Source of the DNA: Mycobacterium sp. BK086
Lineage (GTDB): Bacteria > Actinomycetota > Actinomycetes > Mycobacteriales > Mycobacteriaceae
Length of the DNA stretch: 64,000 nt
Reading direction: 5' to 3'
Assembly: GCA_004362315.1 (NCBI GenBank)
Contig: SNWL01000008.1
Span: 62,001-126,000 of the forward strand
Below the pieces are notes generated by a model. That model saw only the letters and a program-made list of their open reading frames with translations. It searched no databases and was not told the DNA's origin. Position 1 is the first letter of the stretch, and each line of letters starts with the position of its first letter. This document shows positions 16,844-27,498 of this stretch, one piece after another. The translations under genes and the position numbers were made by a program.

Positions 16844-17287
16844 ATGAGTGACAGTGCGCAGGCGATCACGAACCTCATCTACACCTATGCCGAACTGCTC
16901 GACGGTGGCGATCTCGACGGGGTCGCCGCGTTGTTCACCCACGGCCGGATCTGTGGGGTCGAGAACGGCCCACCCGAGACGGTGTTCGAAGGCCCGGAAC
17001 GAGTGCGGGCGATGTACGAGATGGCGACCCGCATCTATGAGGACGGCACGCCGAAAACCAAGCACAACACCAGCAATGTGCAGCTCGACGTCGACGAGGA
17101 CGCAGGCACCGCACGCGGCAAGGCCTACTACGCCGTCACCCAGGCGACACCCGATCTGCCGCTGCAGATCATCGTCACCGGCCACTATCACGACACCTTC
17201 CACCGGGTCGACGGCCAATGGTGGTTCGACTCGCGCACCATGTTCGTCGACCAGGTCGGCGACGTCAGTCAGCATCTGAAGTTCTGA
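16844..17287 (+). CDS. SnoaL-like (NTF2-fold) protein
   Basis: About 147 residues with the nuclear-transport-factor-2-like cone fold: an opening helix pair (AITNLIYTYAELLDGGDLDGVAALF), then strands ending in RVDGQWWFDSRTMFVDQVG. Members are small enzymes or ligand-binding proteins acting on polycyclic or hydrophobic compounds. The start is uncertain: ATG 16844 aligns with the usual family start, ATG 16832 is possible and the TTG at 16793 unlikely. It is followed 4 bases later by the sulfotransferase, so they form one transcript. Catalytic residues cannot be assigned. Confidence 0.7.
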   Translation: MSDSAQAITNLIYTYAELLDGGDLDGVAALFTHGRICGVENGPPETVFEGPERVRAMYEMATRIYEDGTPKTKHNTSNVQLDVDEDAGTARGKAYYAVTQATPDLPLQIIVTGHYHDTFHRVDGQWWFDSRTMFVDQVGDVSQHLKF

Positions 17288-17291
17288 CCCG

Positions 17292-18461
17292 ATGGCCGGC
17301 GCTTTCGCGATGGACGCGGTACTGGCCGACGCGGTCGCCAAGGAAGGTCTGACCGAGTGGGGCCCTGGCGATTTCCGCGAGCCGCTGGCGGTGCTGCTCG
17401 ACGACTATCCCGGGGCCGGGCTCAACGCGATCGGTGAGCACATCCTGCGGTCCGGCCTCGTACACAGCCTGCGGATGCGGCTGCGCACCGAGGAATGGAT
17501 CCGCCGGTACCCGGAGATCCTCGACGAACACATCGAGGCCCCGATCGTCGTCGTCGGCATGATGCGCAGCGGCACCACACTGCTGCAGCGTCTGCTCGCC
17601 GCAGATTCGCGTCTGCACTGCGCGCGCGGATGGGAGGTGGTGGAGGCCGCTCCGAAACTGGACTACGACTTCGCCGGGACCGATCCACGTATCGCGATCA
17701 GCGAGACGCGGGAGAGCAAGTCGCGTGAGCTGGCGCCGGAGCTGTTCGCCATCCACCCGATGTATGCGAAGGAGGCCGAGGAGGAGATCGTCTTCCTGGC
17801 CGACGCGTTCCTGTCTCACGTTCCCGAATCCGGGGCCAACCTGCCGAACTACCGATCATGGCTCAACACACAGGATTTCACACCGGCGTACGACTATTTG
17901 CACCGGATGTTGAAGTTCCTGCAGTGGCAGAAGCGCCGGCGTGGGGTCACCGCCGGGCGCTGGGTGCTGAAGTCACCGGCCCACCTCGGGTACCTCGACA
18001 CGCTGCGTGAGCAGTTCCCCGACGTGCATATCGTGCACATGCATCGCAACCCGCGCACCACCGTCTCTTCCGGCGCGAGCCTGAACGCGACCCTGCACGC
18101 CATGCATGCAGACGAGGTCGACACCAACCGGGTCGGTGCGCAGTGGCTGGAGCGGATGGGCTGGACCAACGACCGGGCGATGGCGGTGCGTGACAGCTGG
18201 GCCGATGAATCTGCTCGGGTCACCGACATCCACTTCGACGACGCTGTCAGCGACCCGATCGGCCAGATCGAACGGCTCTACGATGTGCTCGGCATGCAGG
18301 TGACCAACACGGCCGCCGCCATGATGATCGACTGGCTGGCCACCCGGCCCCGCGAAGTCTCCCGGCCGCCCTACAGCCTTGCCGACTACGGCCTGAGCGA
18401 TAAACAAGTTGACGAGCGATTTGCGTTGTACAACATACGTTTTGGAAAGGACGCGCAATGA
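17292..18461 (+). CDS. Sulfotransferase family protein
   Basis: The 389-residue protein belongs to the mycobacterial PAPS-dependent sulfotransferase group that sulfates lipids or sterol-like molecules. It shows the 5'-phosphosulfate loop (VVVGMMRSGTTLLQRLL, residues about 86-102), a conserved W-lysine segment (RWVLKSPAH) and the 3'-phosphate region (HMHRNPRTTVSS). It has no signal peptide. It overlaps the next gene by ATGA and follows the SnoaL-like gene by 4 bases, so the four genes to 20537 form one unit. The acceptor is not known. Confidence 0.85.
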   Translation: MAGAFAMDAVLADAVAKEGLTEWGPGDFREPLAVLLDDYPGAGLNAIGEHILRSGLVHSLRMRLRTEEWIRRYPEILDEHIEAPIVVVGMMRSGTTLLQRLLAADSRLHCARGWEVVEAAPKLDYDFAGTDPRIAISETRESKSRELAPELFAIHPMYAKEAEEEIVFLADAFLSHVPESGANLPNYRSWLNTQDFTPAYDYLHRMLKFLQWQKRRRGVTAGRWVLKSPAHLGYLDTLREQFPDVHIVHMHRNPRTTVSSGASLNATLHAMHADEVDTNRVGAQWLERMGWTNDRAMAVRDSWADESARVTDIHFDDAVSDPIGQIERLYDVLGMQVTNTAAAMMIDWLATRPREVSRPPYSLADYGLSDKQVDERFALYNIRFGKDAQ

Positions 18462-19705
18462 TGGCCGATGATGCGGTGGCAACGCAGTCGCAGCACGAGC
18501 AGGAGCTGGCCGCACTCGACCTGACCGAGCATCCCACGGTCAAGGCGGCCTACCGCACGGTCGCGGAGAACTGGCTCGGTCGCGCGAAGGCCTCCGATGC
18601 CATGCGCGAGCGATTCGACGATGCGTTCGCCGAGGTGATGTTCTCTGCGGCGGTGTGGTCGTCCAATCAGGACAAGCTGCGGCCCAAGGTCAGTTGCATC
18701 ACCCGGCTCGCTCACCCGGTGGGTGACCGGCAGATTCCCGGATCACGCTGGGGCATCGACAATCCCGACACCGTGTACCGAGTGATTCCGATCTCGGGTG
18801 ACGAGCGCTACGAGATCCGTGGCCGCGTCGGTGCCAACCGGATGACGGAGAACTACTTCACGCTCTGGGATCCCAATATGGGCACCGTGGCCGTGTTGAA
18901 CGGCAAGACGATGGACGTCGAGAGCGACGGAAGCTACACCATCACAGTGGATTCCGACCCTGCAGGCGGACGGCCCAATCACGTGCAGACCACCGCGGAA
19001 GCGCACGAGTTCTACATCCGCGACGTCCTGTTGGATTGGGAGAACGACGATCCCAACCACATCACGGTAGAGCGCCTCGGCGGCGCACCGGCCACGCCGG
19101 CGCGCACCGTCGACGAACAAGCCGACGCCACCGCCGACATGATGGCCTACTTCGCGAACTTCACCGGAAAGCTCAGCCACGGCATCTACAAGATGCCGGC
19201 CAACAACTTCAACCTGGCCTGGTCGGCGGACAAGGTCGGCGCGATGAAGAACCAGGTGTACGTCATGGGCCGGTTCGACCTCGGCCCCGACGAGACATTC
19301 GTGGTCGACGTCAAAGACGGTGGCGCCGAGTACTTCACCGTGCCGCTGAGCAATATCTGGGGCACCACGCTGGACATCGTGGACCGCACCGGAAGCCTCA
19401 ACAAGGCGCAGTCGGTACCCAACGAAGACGGCAGCTACACCTACGTCATCTCGCCGGTCGATCCCGGGGTGGCCAACTGGATCGACTCGGCAGGCCTGCG
19501 CGAAGGCATCCTGACCCTGCGGATGGCCGAGTTCGCCGAGGGTGGCCCGACACCCGATCTCGGTGCGCACGGGCGGGTTGTCGCACTCGACAAGCTGGCC
19601 GACGAGGTGCCCGACATCGCGCGGGTCACCCCCGAACAGCGCGCCGAGCAATTGGCCCAGCGCCGTGCCGCCTACCTGCGCCGCTTGCCTGAAGGGACGA
19701 TCTGA
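18458..19705 (+). CDS. DUF1214-type protein
   Basis: This 415-residue protein carries a C-terminal DUF1214-like region (MKNQVYVMGRFDLGPDETFVVDV, split as YFTVPLSNIWGTTLD and later VSNWIDSAGL-like text) that in other proteins folds as a beta sandwich of unknown role. No signal peptide or membrane segment is seen. Two ATGs (18458, 18461) are possible; the first gives the ATGA overlap with the sulfotransferase stop. In mycobacteria such genes commonly sit beside sulfotransferase and SDR genes, as here, which suggests a shared substrate, but no activity is established. Confidence 0.7.
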   Translation: MMADDAVATQSQHEQELAALDLTEHPTVKAAYRTVAENWLGRAKASDAMRERFDDAFAEVMFSAAVWSSNQDKLRPKVSCITRLAHPVGDRQIPGSRWGIDNPDTVYRVIPISGDERYEIRGRVGANRMTENYFTLWDPNMGTVAVLNGKTMDVESDGSYTITVDSDPAGGRPNHVQTTAEAHEFYIRDVLLDWENDDPNHITVERLGGAPATPARTVDEQADATADMMAYFANFTGKLSHGIYKMPANNFNLAWSADKVGAMKNQVYVMGRFDLGPDETFVVDVKDGGAEYFTVPLSNIWGTTLDIVDRTGSLNKAQSVPNEDGSYTYVISPVDPGVANWIDSAGLREGILTLRMAEFAEGGPTPDLGAHGRVVALDKLADEVPDIARVTPEQRAEQLAQRRAAYLRRLPEGTI

Positions 19706-19706
19706 T

Positions 19707-20537
19707 ATGGGTTGCTGGCTGGTCACCGGATGCTCGACCGGTATCGGGCGCGAGATCGCCCGGGCCGCATTGGAATCCGGACACAATGTCGTGGTGACGG
19801 CGCGGCGGATCGAGTCGGTGCAGGATCTGGCCGACGAGTTCGGCGATCGCGCCCTGGCCATCGCGCTGGACGTCACCGACAAGGACTTGATCGCCGACGC
19901 GGTGGCCGCGGCCGACGCCACGTTCGGCGGGGTGGACGTGTTGGTGAACAACGCGGGCAATGGATACCTGTCGGCGGTGGAAGAAGGGGAGGACGCCAAG
20001 GTTCGACTGTTGTTCGACACCAACTATTTCGGCGTCGTCGACACGATCAAGGCGGTACTGCCGTCGATGCGGGAACGCGGAGCCGGGCACATCATCAACA
20101 TCTCGTCGATGACGGGGCTGGTGGCCAACCCGCCCAATGCGTACTACTCGTCGACGAAGTTCGCGCTCGAAGCGCTCACCGAGGCGCTCGCCCAGGAGGT
20201 CAAACCCCTCGGGATCAAGGTGACGGCCATCGAGCCCGGCGCATTCCGCACCGATTGGGCCAAGCGATCGATGTGGGAATCATCTACGCCGATCGGCGAT
20301 TACGACGACAGCGTCGGCACCCGCAAGAACCTGATCAAGGATTTCGCCGACCACCTGCCCGGGGATCCGCGCAAGGTCGCCGAGGCGGTGCTGATGGTGA
20401 GCAAGCTGGACGAACCGCCGCTGCGCCTGCTGCTCGGCCGCGATGTGCTCAAGGCCGTCCGGGACAAGCTCGCCGCGTTCTCCGCGTCGATCGACGAGTG
20501 GGAAGCCGTCACCAAGGACGTGAACTTCCCCAGCTAG
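19707..20537 (+). CDS. Short-chain dehydrogenase/reductase of the sulfotransferase unit
   Basis: A 276-residue classical SDR: cofactor turn TGCSTGIG (residues 8-15), NNAGNG, catalytic serine in NISSMTG and YYSSTK. ATG 19707 begins one base after the TGA of the DUF1214 gene, so it is translated from the same message; an upstream extension in this frame only shadows the DUF1214 gene. It is likely an alcohol or ketone oxidoreductase acting on the same compound as the sulfotransferase. Confidence 0.85.
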   Translation: MGCWLVTGCSTGIGREIARAALESGHNVVVTARRIESVQDLADEFGDRALAIALDVTDKDLIADAVAAADATFGGVDVLVNNAGNGYLSAVEEGEDAKVRLLFDTNYFGVVDTIKAVLPSMRERGAGHIINISSMTGLVANPPNAYYSSTKFALEALTEALAQEVKPLGIKVTAIEPGAFRTDWAKRSMWESSTPIGDYDDSVGTRKNLIKDFADHLPGDPRKVAEAVLMVSKLDEPPLRLLLGRDVLKAVRDKLAAFSASIDEWEAVTKDVNFPS

Positions 20538-20555
20538 TTTCGCCCAAACCGACAT

Positions 20556-20664
20556 CTCGCAGGAGAAGTGCGAGTGGATCGCGATATTTCGTCGATCTCG
20601 GCGTGACACCCCGCGACAGTAACGCCAGGGCGGGTAATCGACCGATTCTTCGCCGTGGCGTTAC
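20556..20664. repeat. Inverted repeats at a convergent gene junction
   Basis: The 136-bp gap between the SDR and the convergent LysR gene holds two stem-loops: CTCGCA/TGCGAG (20556-20561 with 20569-20574), and a long near-palindrome with 9-bp perfect outer arms (20619-20627 with 20656-20664, GTAACGCCA/TGGCGTTAC), extended by GGCG/CGCC and an inner AATCG/CGATT. There is no T tract. It may terminate both transcripts or be an intergenic repeat; it also contains GTGGATCG and GTCGATCTCG, found again at 35444-35482. Confidence 0.6.
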
Positions 20665-20673
20665 GCTCGGCAC

Positions 20674-21618
20674 TCAACTCCAGAGCGTCACATGGACTTT
20701 CGGCCGGAAGCGGGTCACGCCCACGCCCGTGCCACGGATCATCGCCTGCGTACAGCGCGGGGTGGTGATGAAGTTCAGCAGTTCGGTGACCGCGGGCTGA
20801 CGGGCGCTCACCGGCAACGTGGATGCGCACCACTCGCCGGCCAGTTGCAGACCCGGTCCCTTGACATGCACCAGCCGGCCCGCGGAGAGATCCTTGCCGA
20901 CGGCGAATCCGACGGCCAGCGACACCCCGCCCACCCGCTGGACCTCCTCGAGTGCGGCGGCATCGCTCTGGAAGATCCGCTGATTCGCCTCGGGGATCGC
21001 CAAAGCTCGTAAGACGGAGGCGATTTCGCCGTCCACACCACCGGCCGAAGGGCCGAGCATCCAGTGCTGCTCGCGCAGCAGGGCCGGTGTCGGCGTGCCG
21101 GTGGCCAGCGGACTACCCGCTGAGGCGACGGTGATGATCTGGTACTTCAGAAACGGACGTTCGGTACTGACACCCGCCGTGGGCCCCAGCGCGATGTCCA
21201 CCGCCCGGGATTCGATCAGGTCGCGAAACCGGCTTGTCGGATGCACACTCAGCTCGACCGAAAGATCGTCGGCCCGCGACGAAAACAACTCGATGAGCCC
21301 CGGCGCCGCATGCTCGGCGAACGCACTCGACGCGGCGATGCGCAGCAATCGGCGGCCGTGTGCGGCCTCGGTCACCTCGATCGCGGTCTGCTGCTGCAGA
21401 CCGAGGATCTCGATGGCTCGGCTGGCCAGCCGCAACCCGCCCGGCGTGAAGGCCAACCCGGCCGATGTCCGGCTGAACAACGGGTCGTCGAGCTCTTTGC
21501 GTAGCTGCGCCACATGCATCGAGACGCCGGCATCGGACACGCCCAATTCCTCGGCTGCGGCCCGCACGGAGCCCAACCGAACGACGGCCGAGAAGGCTCG
21601 AAGTTGCGCCGGTGTCAC
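20674..21618 (-). CDS. LysR-family regulator beside the CO dehydrogenase locus (Rv0377/CutR-like)
   Basis: The 314-residue protein has the LysR winged helix-turn-helix (residues 1-60: AQLRAFSAVVRLGSVRAAAEELG, then SDAGVSMHVAQLRKEL) and a two-lobed effector domain. It is divergent from the XdhC-like gene that opens the CO-oxidation locus; its GTG start overlaps or nearly abuts that gene's start. In Mycobacterium sp. JC1 a LysR regulator (CutR) next to the CO dehydrogenase genes is needed for their expression, so the same job is likely here. The effector is unknown. Confidence 0.85.
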   Translation of the reverse strand: MTPAQLRAFSAVVRLGSVRAAAEELGVSDAGVSMHVAQLRKELDDPLFSRTSAGLAFTPGGLRLASRAIEILGLQQQTAIEVTEAAHGRRLLRIAASSAFAEHAAPGLIELFSSRADDLSVELSVHPTSRFRDLIESRAVDIALGPTAGVSTERPFLKYQIITVASAGSPLATGTPTPALLREQHWMLGPSAGGVDGEIASVLRALAIPEANQRIFQSDAAALEEVQRVGGVSLAVGFAVGKDLSAGRLVHVKGPGLQLAGEWCASTLPVSARQPAVTELLNFITTPRCTQAMIRGTGVGVTRFRPKVHVTLWS

Positions 21619-21641
21619 GAAATCAGCCTACGTTTGTTGGT

Positions 21642-22811
21642 GTGCAAGACGTTCTGGCAGAACTCGCGGCCATCTGGCGAACCGGCGAAACGGCCGGCCT
21701 CGGCACGGTGGTGCGCACCTTCCGGTCGGCTCCCCGCCAGCCGGGTGCGGCCATGGTCGTCGCACCTGACGGCTCGGTCAGCGGCTCGGTGTCGGGCGGC
21801 TGCGTCGAGGGTGCGGTCTACGAATCGGCCACCGAAGTCGTCGCCACCGGGATGCCGCGACTCGAGCGCTACGGCGTCAGCGACGACGACGCGTTCGCCG
21901 TTGGGCTGACCTGCGGCGGCATCCTCGACATCTTCATCGAACCGGTCTCTGCGCGCAGCTTTCCGCACCTCGACAAGGTGATTGACGCCATCGCCGAACA
22001 CCGGCCGGTGGCGATCGCCACCGTCATCACCCATCCCGACCCGGACTGGCTTGGCCGCCGGCTGGTACTTGGCCCCGAAATCGCTGAGGGGACGCTGGGA
22101 TCCGCGCGCGCCGATGCCGCGGTGACCGACGACGCCCGCGGTCTGCTGGCCGCCGGTCGAAGCGAAGTGCTTACCTACGGTCCCGACGGGCAACGCCGCG
22201 GCGAGGGCATGGAGGTGTTCGTCGCTTCGCACGCGCCGCGCCCGCGGATGCTCGTGTTCGGGGCCATCGACTTCGCTGCCGCGGTGGCCCAACAGGGTTC
22301 GTTCCTCGGCTATCGCGTCACGGTGTGCGACGCGCGCGGCGTGTTCGCCACCCCCGCCCGTTTCCCGACCGCCCACGAAGTGGTGGTCGACTGGCCGCAT
22401 CGCTACCTGGCCGCGCAGGCCGAGGCCGGCGCCATCGACGCGCGCACCGTCATCTGCGTGCTCACCCACGACGCCAAGTTCGATGTGCCGTTGCTGGAGG
22501 TCGCGCTGCGGCTGGACCTCGGCTACATCGGGGCGATGGGATCCCGTCGCACCCACGACGACCGGCTGGCCCGGCTGCGGGAGGCGGGGCTGACCGAGGC
22601 CGAGCTGAGCAAACTCGCCAGCCCGATCGGGCTGGACCTCGGGGCCCGCACCCCGGAGGAGACGGCGGTCTCGATCGCCGCGGAGATCGTCGCCCGCCGA
22701 TGGGGCGGCGGGGGCCTGCCGCTCTCGGCGCTCGACGGACGGATTCATCACGACGACGACGGTAACCCCTCGCTGTCAGGGGAGTTAAGCGATCACTTAA
22801 GTCGCTATTGA
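21642..22811 (+). CDS. XdhC/CoxI-family molybdenum-enzyme maturation protein
   Basis: XdhC-type proteins bind the molybdenum cofactor, help its sulfuration and insert it into molybdenum hydroxylases. The product (389 residues from GTG 21642) has the N-terminal XdhC-CoxI segment with the conserved cysteine (SVSGGCVEGAVYE) and a C-terminal Rossmann domain ending in the family signature GAMGSRRTHDDRLARL and LGARTPEETAVSIAAEI. A longer start at GTG 21612 would overlap the divergent LysR start; the start is therefore uncertain. It corresponds to Rv0376c and opens the CO dehydrogenase locus. Confidence 0.85.
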   Translation: MQDVLAELAAIWRTGETAGLGTVVRTFRSAPRQPGAAMVVAPDGSVSGSVSGGCVEGAVYESATEVVATGMPRLERYGVSDDDAFAVGLTCGGILDIFIEPVSARSFPHLDKVIDAIAEHRPVAIATVITHPDPDWLGRRLVLGPEIAEGTLGSARADAAVTDDARGLLAAGRSEVLTYGPDGQRRGEGMEVFVASHAPRPRMLVFGAIDFAAAVAQQGSFLGYRVTVCDARGVFATPARFPTAHEVVVDWPHRYLAAQAEAGAIDARTVICVLTHDAKFDVPLLEVALRLDLGYIGAMGSRRTHDDRLARLREAGLTEAELSKLASPIGLDLGARTPEETAVSIAAEIVARRWGGGGLPLSALDGRIHHDDDGNPSLSGELSDHLSRY

Positions 22812-22813
22812 CG
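22785..22813 (+). promoter_or_regulatory. Palindromic operator candidate and -35 box before coxM
   Basis: TTAAGCGATCACTTAA at 22785-22800 is symmetric at 14 of 16 positions and lies over the last codons of the xdhC-like gene. TTGACG at 22808-22813 could be a -35 box; the best matching -10 (GACACT, 18-bp spacer) is weak. Together they suggest an internal regulated promoter for coxMSL. Confidence 0.4.
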
Positions 22814-22870
22814 GTCCTGAAATAGCAGGCCGACACTGGTGTCCCCATCGGCGGACGTGAGGTCGGTCAC

Positions 22871-23761
22871 ATGCAGGTTCCGGGTCCCTTCGAATACGAA
22901 CGCGCCACCAGCGTCGACCATGCGGTCGGCCTGCTGGACCGACTGGGGGAGGGGGCGTTCGTCGTCGCCGGTGGCCACAGCCTGCTACCGATGATGAAAC
23001 TGCGCATCGCCAACCCCGAATACCTGATCGACATCAACGACCTGGCCGGCGAGCTTGGCTACCTCACCGTCGAGCCCACCCTGGCCCGGTTGGGTGCGAT
23101 GACGCGGCACCGGGAAGTGCTCGAGTCGGCCGAGCTGCTCGAGGTCTGCCCGATCTTCGCCGACGCCGAACGAGTCATTGCCGACCCGGTGGTGCGCAAC
23201 CGCGGCACGGTGGGTGGGTCGCTGTGTCAGGCCGATCCCGCCGAGGACCTGTCCACCGTGTGCGAGATCCTCGACGCGGTGATCGTGGCGCGCGGTCCGG
23301 CCGGCCAGCGTGAGATCGGCATCGACGATTTCATCCTCGGGCCCTACGAGACCGCGCTGGCGCACAACGAGATCCTCACCGAAGTTCGGATCCCGCTGCG
23401 CCACAACACTTCCAGTGCCTACGCCAAGGTGGAACGCCGGGTGGGCGACTGGGCGGTGACCGCGGCCGGTGCCGCCGTGACGCTCGACGGCGACCAGATC
23501 GTCGCGGGGCGGGTGGGTTTGACCGCGGTCAATGCCGACGCCGAGGGGCTGGCCGCCGTCCGCGACGCACTGGTGGGGTCGCCGCCGACCGAGGAGACCT
23601 TCGCCGCGGCCGGCCGGCTGGCCGCCCAAGCCTGCGAGCCCGCCACCGATCAGCGCGGCACCGCCGACTACAAGCGGCACCTGGCCTCCGAACTGACCAT
23701 CCGGACCCTGCGCACCGCGGTCGAGCGGGTCCGCAACATCCCGGCACCGAAGGGGAACTGA
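22871..23761 (+). CDS. coxM: CO dehydrogenase medium (FAD) subunit
   Basis: The 296-residue flavoprotein subunit passes electrons from the iron-sulfur subunit out of aerobic CO dehydrogenase. It shows the FAD pyrophosphate motif AGGHSLLPMMKLR (residues about 37-49) and the second FAD motif TVGGSLCQADPAEDL. It lies in the order M-S-L that is typical of form I (true) CO dehydrogenase. Its TGA overlaps the coxS ATG by one base. It corresponds to Rv0375c. Confidence 0.93.
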   Translation: MQVPGPFEYERATSVDHAVGLLDRLGEGAFVVAGGHSLLPMMKLRIANPEYLIDINDLAGELGYLTVEPTLARLGAMTRHREVLESAELLEVCPIFADAERVIADPVVRNRGTVGGSLCQADPAEDLSTVCEILDAVIVARGPAGQREIGIDDFILGPYETALAHNEILTEVRIPLRHNTSSAYAKVERRVGDWAVTAAGAAVTLDGDQIVAGRVGLTAVNADAEGLAAVRDALVGSPPTEETFAAAGRLAAQACEPATDQRGTADYKRHLASELTIRTLRTAVERVRNIPAPKGN

Positions 23762-24233
23762 TGCACGTCACCATGACCGTCAACGGCGAGCAGGTCAACG
23801 CCGAGATCGAACCCCGGATGTTGCTGGTGCACTTCCTGCGCGACCAGCTGCGGCTCACCGGAACCCATTGGGGCTGCGACACATCCAACTGCGGTACCTG
23901 TGTGGTGGCCGTCGATGGTGAGCCGGTGAAGTCCTGCACGATGCTGGCCGCGATGGCATCGGGTCACGACATCCGCACGGTCGAGGGGCTGGCCGACGGC
24001 GCCACGCTGGACCCGGTGCAGGAAGGCTTCATGCAGTGCCACGGTCTGCAGTGCGGGTTCTGCACCCCGGGCATGATGATCACTGCCCGCGCACTGCTTG
24101 ACCGCAACCCCGATCCTTCCGAAGACGAGATCCGCGAAGCCATTTCGGGCCAGATCTGCCGCTGTACCGGCTACACGACGATCGTCCGCTCCATCCAGTG
24201 GGCCGCCGAGCATTCCACGCAGGAGGTCCAGGC

Positions 24234-24237
<4 letters not shown>
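23761..24237 (+). CDS. coxS: CO dehydrogenase small (2x[2Fe-2S]) subunit
   Basis: This 158-residue subunit carries two [2Fe-2S] clusters that relay electrons from the Mo/Cu site to FAD. The plant-ferredoxin-type cluster is held by C39, C44, C47 and C59; the second by C98, C101, C133 and C135 (in QCGFCTPG and CRCTGY). All eight cysteines are present. The ATG overlaps the coxM stop (TGATG), and its own stop overlaps the coxL start (ATGA), so the three subunits are translationally coupled. Confidence 0.95.
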
Positions 24238-26624
<2,387 letters not shown>

Positions 26625-26625
26625 C

Positions 26626-27498
26626 ATGTCGACCATCGCCGAACGCGCCAAACAGCTGCTGCACGAACGTAAACCGTTCGTACACGCCACGGTGGTGCGT
26701 GCGCAGCCGCCAACGTCAGCACACGCCGGAGACGAGGCGATCCTGCTCGCCGACGGCACGATCGAAGGATTCGTCGGCGGGCAGTGCGCCCAGAATTCGG
26801 TGCGCAAGGCCGCACTCGGCGCGCTGCAGGCCGGTGAGAGCGTACTGCTGCGGGTGCTTCCCGACGGCGATGTGCACTTTCCCGATGCCCCCGGAGCTTG
26901 CGTGGTGGTCAACCCGTGCCTGTCCGGCGGGGCGCTGGAAATCTTTCTGACACCGCAGTTTCCGGCGCCACTCGTCCGGATCTGTGGCAGCACACCGATC
27001 GCAGACAACCTGGCCCAGGTGTGCGATGTGCTCGGCTACGAGGTCCGCCGGGACGGTGAGCCGACGTTTGACGGCGCCACCGCCGTCGTCATCGCCACCC
27101 ACGGCGGGTCGGAAGCCGAAACCGTCCGTGCCGCACTGGATGCCGGCGTCGGGTACGTCGGTCTGGTGGCCAGCCGGGTCCGAGGGGCGTCGGTGCTCGA
27201 TTCGCTGAACCTCGATCAGGCCGACCGCGCCCGAGTGCACACCCCGGTCGGATTGCCGATCGGTGCCAAGACACCCGCCGAGATCGCCGTGTCCATCGCC
27301 GCGGAGGTAATAGCCGGAGTTCGCCGCGATGGTCTACCCGTCGCCCCGCGTCCGCACTCACCCGCGACTGCGGTCGATCCGGTCTGCGGCATGACGGTCA
27401 CCATAGGGTCCGACACGCCACATGTGCGGCGGGGCGGAGAAACTCACTGGTTCTGCTGCCCGGGCTGTCGGAGCAGATTCCTGGCGGCGCGGGCGTGA
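26626..27498 (+). CDS. XdhC-like maturation protein with C-terminal YHS metal-binding domain
   Basis: The 290-residue protein has a short XdhC N-terminal region (GTIEGFVGGQCAQNSV) and a Rossmann part (PVGLPIGAKTPAEIAVSIAAEV), like Rv0372c or CoxF-type factors. From about residue 240 it continues into a YHS-like domain: DPVCGMTV then HWFCCPGCRSRFL, whose cysteines can bind a metal ion. Copper or molybdenum handling for the CoxL cluster is a plausible inference. It starts one base after coxL and overlaps the MoxR GTG by 4 bases. Confidence 0.8.
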   Translation: MSTIAERAKQLLHERKPFVHATVVRAQPPTSAHAGDEAILLADGTIEGFVGGQCAQNSVRKAALGALQAGESVLLRVLPDGDVHFPDAPGACVVVNPCLSGGALEIFLTPQFPAPLVRICGSTPIADNLAQVCDVLGYEVRRDGEPTFDGATAVVIATHGGSEAETVRAALDAGVGYVGLVASRVRGASVLDSLNLDQADRARVHTPVGLPIGAKTPAEIAVSIAAEVIAGVRRDGLPVAPRPHSPATAVDPVCGMTVTIGSDTPHVRRGGETHWFCCPGCRSRFLAARA

